Shown here piece by piece: positions 5,634 through 8,575 of a stretch of 8,575 nt of DNA. Below the pieces are notes generated by a model. That model searched no databases. It was not told where the DNA came from and worked only from the letters and a program-made list of their open reading frames with translations. How positions within the stretch are numbered: the first letter of the stretch is position 1; every line of letters begins with the position of its first letter. Origin of the DNA: Betaproteobacteria bacterium (GTDB taxonomy: Bacteria > Pseudomonadota > Gammaproteobacteria > Burkholderiales > SG8-41); contig JAHZNX010000189.1 of the NCBI GenBank assembly GCA_020028375.1, positions 1 to 8,575 on the forward strand, read 5' to 3'. Both the position numbers and the translations under genes were made by a program.

Positions 5634-5639
5634 ATTGTA
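5634..5639 (-). promoter_or_regulatory. Candidate -10 box directly before srkA
   Basis: On the minus strand TACAAT (5639-5634) matches the -10 consensus at five of six bases. Six bases then separate it from the GTG start at 5627, so transcription would begin on or next to the start codon and yield a leaderless mRNA. No good -35 box is visible. It gives the srkA remnant its own possible promoter inside the 60-nt gap after the lipoprotein gene. Confidence 0.3.
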
Positions 5640-5687
5640 GATGCGTGACCGGCGGCTGGTGTTCGGTCCGCCTTGCGCCTTGCTCAG

Positions 5688-6353
5688 CTAGCTCTTCGCG
5701 AAAATGGCGTCGAGCCGCTCGAGGTCATTGATGACCTTCCACTCGGACGCCCCGGCCCCCTCGACCCGCTTCTGCCAGGCCTCGAGCCGGCCGAGGTAGC
5801 GCCGCGGATCGATGTTGTCCGTGTTGAGCTTCACCACGTTGACCGCGATTACCCGGATGTTCTTCAGACTGATCGGGAAGTTGCGGATGGTCACCTTGTC
5901 GAGCTCCTCCTGCATGTCGGAGAAGACGAGAATGGTCTTTTTCCCCGCGCCGGTCTCGTTGAGGAATTCCGCGCCCTGGATCATCCCGCCGGTGATGTCC
6001 GTGTAGGCGCTTCCCTGGACCGTCCTCAGGAACGCATCCGTCTTCTCGCGGAACGCGCGCTTCTGGGCATTGGCCTGGCTCGGTCGCTGGTCGAATATGG
6101 CCTTGGCGATGATGTCCTTCTCAGTGAAGCTGCGGCTCTGCACCCGCGCGACCGCCAGCGAGTCGCCCGGCTGAAGCGTGCCCAGCAGATAATTGATGAT
6201 GAGCTGGGCCTTCCCGGCCTCGCGCGCGTAGGTTCCGGAAGTGTCGATGAGCACGTAAACCGCGTGAGACTGGCTGCGCGGGTCCACGCAGCCCGCGGCG
6301 GCCACCGCGAGCCCCAGGATTACGAGCGACGCCCACAATGCTCGCCTGTTCAT
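5688..6353 (-). CDS. Lipoprotein with von Willebrand factor A-like domain
   Basis: The 221-residue protein has a lipoprotein signal peptide (N-R-R, hydrophobic core, lipobox A19-A-G-C22). The residue after Cys22 is Val rather than Asp, which in enterobacteria favours outer-membrane placement. The rest resembles a VWA domain: strand V-Y-V-L-I followed by the MIDAS motif D37-T-S39-G-T41 (DxSxT rather than DxSxS), T118 in Y-T-D-I-T-G-G, and D146 in I-L-V-F-S-D. Such sites bind a divalent metal and partner proteins. GAGAGGAGG lies 6 nt before the ATG and overlaps the stop codon of the upstream membrane-protein gene, only 13 nt away, so the two are surely cotranscribed and likely translationally linked. 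The product probably docks on that membrane protein or on an outer-membrane partner. The function is unknown; the domain call is good but made by motif only. Confidence 0.8.
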   Translation of the reverse strand: MNRRALWASLVILGLAVAAAGCVDPRSQSHAVYVLIDTSGTYAREAGKAQLIINYLLGTLQPGDSLAVARVQSRSFTEKDIIAKAIFDQRPSQANAQKRAFREKTDAFLRTVQGSAYTDITGGMIQGAEFLNETGAGKKTILVFSDMQEELDKVTIRNFPISLKNIRVIAVNVVKLNTDNIDPRRYLGRLEAWQKRVEGAGASEWKVINDLERLDAIFAKS

Positions 6354-6366
6354 GACCGGCCTCCTC

Positions 6367-7824
6367 TCAGGACTTCAATTCGCCGGTGGAATCGAGCCGG
6401 CGCCTACTCACCGCCGCCCGGCCGCCGCGCAGGGACTTCACCAGGTGCTCCACCATCAGCGGCAATACCACCAGGAGATCGTAGAAGTGCACCAGCAGGC
6501 GGCCCAGGTGCCGCGTCAGATTGCCCAGCACGCGCAGCGCGAATCCCAACATGCGAATCAGATCGGCCAGCATTGACCCGCCGATGTTCCGCGCCGAGTG
6601 GATGAACGACTCGAGGGGGATCGCGACGAACGCGAGCGCGAACGGCAGTATGAACCCGAGCACCATCTGGCCGGCGGTCGGGATGCGCCCGACCCAGCCC
6701 TCGCTGGATGCCGCCGGCGCCGTCGCGGCGAGCGACTGCAGCAGGGCCTGCTTGTCGGCGATCAGCATGTCGCGCATCAACGCCAGCGCCGCCTCGACGC
6801 TCGCCAGGATCACCAGCAACGTGAGCGATATCCAGATCATGCGGCGCCGCGCGCGGTCGCTCAGGTTGGAGATGCGCGGGAAGAGGTGCGTGATGCGCAG
6901 CGCTTCCATCAGGAACAATCCCATCGACGCCTCAACGAGGATGATGACGAGCGCGGCCACCTCGGAGGTGCGCAGCGACGCGGTGATGTAGTCGCCCGCG
7001 CCGACCATTTCCGACATCGGCAGCGCGATCAGCTTGAAGTTGACAAACGCGCCCCCCAGCGCAATCGTCAAGACGATCACCGCGATGTTGAACTGAGTGA
7101 AGGCCGAGTGCGACAGGATCGACTCCGCCTCGTCGGTCTTCGCTGCGATCTGCCGGTATTTCTTCATCTGCTCGTCCACGGTCTCCGCGTTTTCCGCGAG
7201 ATCCGACATTTTCTTGTCGACCTGCTTCAGCGTCGCGTCGATGGAGCGCCAGAATGGAAGCGCCCCCTCCAGGATGTCGTGCCGCTCCTCGTAGGCGCGG
7301 CGGTACTCGCCGAGGGCCTTTTCGTGGATGCGCCCGACCGACTGGCGGATCTCGTCGAGGATCTTCTCCACCACTTCTCCACCGCCGCTCTTGATCTGCG
7401 CGACCGCGGCGACGGCCTCGACCCAGTCGGGCGGGGGCGGCGGCACCTCGCCGCATTTCTTGTAGTCTTCCTCGATGCGGGTGATCGCCTCGAGGAGCTT
7501 GCGCTGCAGGACCGGATAGCCCTGCAGGTCGCGCGTTACCAGGATGCCAACGCGCTCGAATTCGCGCTCGATGCGCTGGCCGACTTCCCGGCGTCCCTGC
7601 GCGAGCAGAACGGCCTTGTTGCGCTCCTTCATCGCCGCCGCCGCCGCGAACAGCCAGCGCGCCGCAAGGCGCAGGGCCGTGGCGAGCGCATAGGCAGCGG
7701 TGCGGATGATGCCGTGCATGGGCGCGCGCACCGCATAGAGGCCGACCATCGCGATGAGCACCAGGACCAGCACCGACAGCACGATGTTGTCCGGCCAGAT
7801 CATCCAGTCACGCATGCTCGTCAT
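6367..7824 (-). CDS. Multi-pass inner-membrane protein with long coiled-coil-like region
   Basis: I do not recognise a named family for this 485-residue protein. A membrane segment at about 13-32 and a second hydrophobic amphipathic stretch at 42-65 are followed by some 170 charged, helix-prone residues (67-238), probably coiled coil, interrupted by a five-proline run at 128-132. Four clear membrane segments come next at about 245-267, 287-308, 329-350 and 386-408, with a possible amphipathic helix at 442-463 and a basic C-terminus. AAGGAGGT (7836-7829), a near-perfect Shine-Dalgarno, lies 4 nt before the ATG at 7824. It is the first gene of a tight pair with the VWA lipoprotein. The layout loosely recalls proton-channel stators with long stalks, but no MotA/ExbB/TolQ motif is evident, so that is only a guess. 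A scaffold or mechanosensitive-type channel is as likely. Confidence 0.75.
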   Translation of the reverse strand: MTSMRDWMIWPDNIVLSVLVLVLIAMVGLYAVRAPMHGIIRTAAYALATALRLAARWLFAAAAAMKERNKAVLLAQGRREVGQRIEREFERVGILVTRDLQGYPVLQRKLLEAITRIEEDYKKCGEVPPPPPDWVEAVAAVAQIKSGGGEVVEKILDEIRQSVGRIHEKALGEYRRAYEERHDILEGALPFWRSIDATLKQVDKKMSDLAENAETVDEQMKKYRQIAAKTDEAESILSHSAFTQFNIAVIVLTIALGGAFVNFKLIALPMSEMVGAGDYITASLRTSEVAALVIILVEASMGLFLMEALRITHLFPRISNLSDRARRRMIWISLTLLVILASVEAALALMRDMLIADKQALLQSLAATAPAASSEGWVGRIPTAGQMVLGFILPFALAFVAIPLESFIHSARNIGGSMLADLIRMLGFALRVLGNLTRHLGRLLVHFYDLLVVLPLMVEHLVKSLRGGRAAVSRRRLDSTGELKS

Positions 7825-8044
7825 GGGAACCTCCTTCGACTTGCCGACTGAGCCGGGTACGATAGATCAGCCCGAAAAAACTTTCCGGAAAAAATCGTGC
7901 GCTTCAGGACTTATTGCCCGAATCGACGTGCTATTTGACGCGTTTCACGCGAAAAATCGGGGGCGGCGCGAAATGGAGGTCACGCAAACGCTGCCGTGTG
8001 CGGGTTTGTCGCCGTTTCCCGACATCCTGCATCCCGGCACCGCT
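7825..8044. other. 220-nt gap between two minus-strand genes, no gene seen
   Basis: This gap separates the small exported protein from the membrane-protein gene. It is the most AT-rich non-coding part of the right half, with A6 runs at 7875-7880 and 7889-7894 and the palindrome TTTCCGGAAA at 7882-7891. A 5-bp hairpin CGCGT/ACGCG lies at 7939-7951. A promoter for the membrane-protein/lipoprotein pair is expected here on the minus strand, but I found no convincing -35/-10 pair; TATCGT (7865-7860) is the best, weak, -10 match. I see no coding potential. Confidence 0.5.
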
Positions 8045-8431
8045 TCACTGCTTCGCCGCGGCAACCTCGACCTTGATCCATTCGGCGACCGGCTTCGGCT
8101 CGCCCTTGCGAAGCTTGATCTCGACCTTGCGGCCCTGCTGCAGATCGGCGATCGCGCCGCTCCGATTCGGCTGCTTCTGCAGGCTGCGGTCGAGCCAGAT
8201 CGGCGTCCGCTCCGTGAAGGCGACCGTCCGCGCGCCCGACGGACTCGAAACGGTCACCGTCCTCCTTCCACGATCCACCGACTCGAGCGTTCCGATCATG
8301 CTCACCTTGCCGGACACCCCGGGAGACTGTCCGATGGGGATAAAGATCTCGGTCGCCTCCTGCCCGTGAGCGCCAAAGGCGCCTCCCAGCGTCACGACCG
8401 CAATCGCCAGTCCCAGGTAACGGATCAGCAT
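8045..8431 (-). CDS. Small exported protein of unknown function
   Basis: The 128-residue protein begins with a Sec signal peptide (M-L-I-R-Y, hydrophobic core to residue 20, likely cleavage near A21-H-G23/Q24). The mature part is beta-rich: V-S-M-I-G-T-L-E-S-V-D-R-G-R-R-T-V-T-V, then V-A-F-T-E-R-T-P-I-W-L-D, then G-R-K-V-E-I-K-L-R. This order (a strand, a 'D-x-G-x-x-T-V-T-V' turn, a 'T-x-I-W-L-D' strand and a final 'G-x-x-V-x-I' strand) resembles small OB-fold-like periplasmic proteins such as those with DUF5666-type or CusF-like barrels, but no metal-binding Met/His set is present. The ATG at 8431 is chosen over an upstream in-frame start at 8467 because AAGGAGGA ends 6 nt before it and a proper signal peptide follows. 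It lies 48 nt after the partial gene on its right and is probably cotranscribed with it. Confidence 0.72.
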   Translation of the reverse strand: MLIRYLGLAIAVVTLGGAFGAHGQEATEIFIPIGQSPGVSGKVSMIGTLESVDRGRRTVTVSSPSGARTVAFTERTPIWLDRSLQKQPNRSGAIADLQQGRKVEIKLRKGEPKPVAEWIKVEVAAAKQ

Positions 8432-8479
8432 GGTTTGTCCTCCTTCCATTTCCAGATCGCCCCTCACCTGCTAACGCGC

Positions 8480-8575
8480 TCAGGGCGCCTCGGTGAGTTG
8501 CGCGCGCGCCTTGCGCTGCTCGTCGATGGCCTGCCGGGTGAGTGTGTCCCGCCTGAAGAAGCTGCGCGCTGCCTT
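8480..8575 (-). CDS. C-terminal end of an unrecognised gene (continues beyond window)
   Basis: The minus frame entering at 8575 stays open for 31 codons and stops at TGA (8482-8480). It encodes a highly charged, helix-prone tail (F-F-R-R-D-T-L-T-R-Q-A-I-D-E-Q-R-K-A-R-A-Q-L), which could be the cytoplasmic tail or coiled end of a larger protein. It is too short to name. The frame is supported by its position just upstream of the small exported-protein gene on the same strand. Confidence 0.5.
   Translation of the reverse strand, partial: KAARSFFRRDTLTRQAIDEQRKARAQLTEAP

Noticed and set aside
4878..5648. 256-codon plus-strand open frame over the srkA remnant.
   Set aside because: It shadows well-conserved SrkA sequence on the minus strand and shows no domain of its own.
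6598..7851. 417-codon plus-strand open frame over the membrane-protein gene.
   Set aside because: Composition is Arg, Asp, His and Gln rich as expected for a shadow frame, and it is antisense to a gene with a strong ribosome site and membrane segments.
7939..7956. Hairpin CGCGT/ACGCG next to an A5 tract as a terminator.
   Set aside because: On the strand where it would end the small exported-protein transcript the T-run precedes the stem instead of following it, and the stem is only 5 bp.
7914..8369. 151-codon plus-strand open frame over the gap and the small exported-protein gene.
   Set aside because: No start signal or motif; its second half is antisense to a gene with a signal peptide and a strong Shine-Dalgarno sequence.

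Overview
This GC-rich window looks like chromosomal DNA of a betaproteobacterium, probably of the order Burkholderiales. The main pointers are a Bug/TctC-type periplasmic binding protein with no transporter genes beside it, an SrkA/RdoA-type stress kinase remnant, and many small palindromic intergenic repeats. This assignment is inferred from gene content, not from a phylogenetic marker. No RNA gene, transposase, phage gene or CRISPR array was seen.

Layout. Positions 1-614 (+) hold the C-terminal part of a two-domain cupin protein. Positions 714-1670 (+) encode an HD-type metal-dependent phosphohydrolase whose motif resembles class I cyclic nucleotide phosphodiesterases. It converges on a minus-strand two-gene unit (3359 to 1780): an alpha/beta hydrolase with a cysteine at the nucleophile position, then, joined by an ATGA overlap, a heme-oxygenase-like protein carrying a full diiron ligand pattern. 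The convergent junction (1660-1783) carries two facing arrays of short tandem repeats. Positions 3360-3746 form a repeat-rich divergent intergenic region with a candidate promoter on each strand. Positions 3747-4793 (+) encode the Bug/TctC binding protein, whose N-terminal linker contains an in-frame 42-nt palindromic repeat. Its 3' end overlaps a convergent srkA pseudogene (5627 to 4780, minus) that has lost about 45 codons and its reading frame.

The right half is all minus strand, transcribed from right to left: the tail of an unknown gene (8575-8480), a small exported protein (8431-8045), a 220-nt gap, then a tight pair made of a 485-residue multi-pass membrane protein with a long coiled-coil-like region (7824-6367) and a lipoprotein with a von Willebrand factor A-like domain (6353-5688).

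The two best candidates for undescribed biology are the membrane protein/VWA lipoprotein pair, which probably works as one envelope complex, and the coupled cysteine hydrolase/diiron-oxidase-like pair, which probably acts in consecutive steps on a small molecule. Neither pathway can be named from sequence alone.
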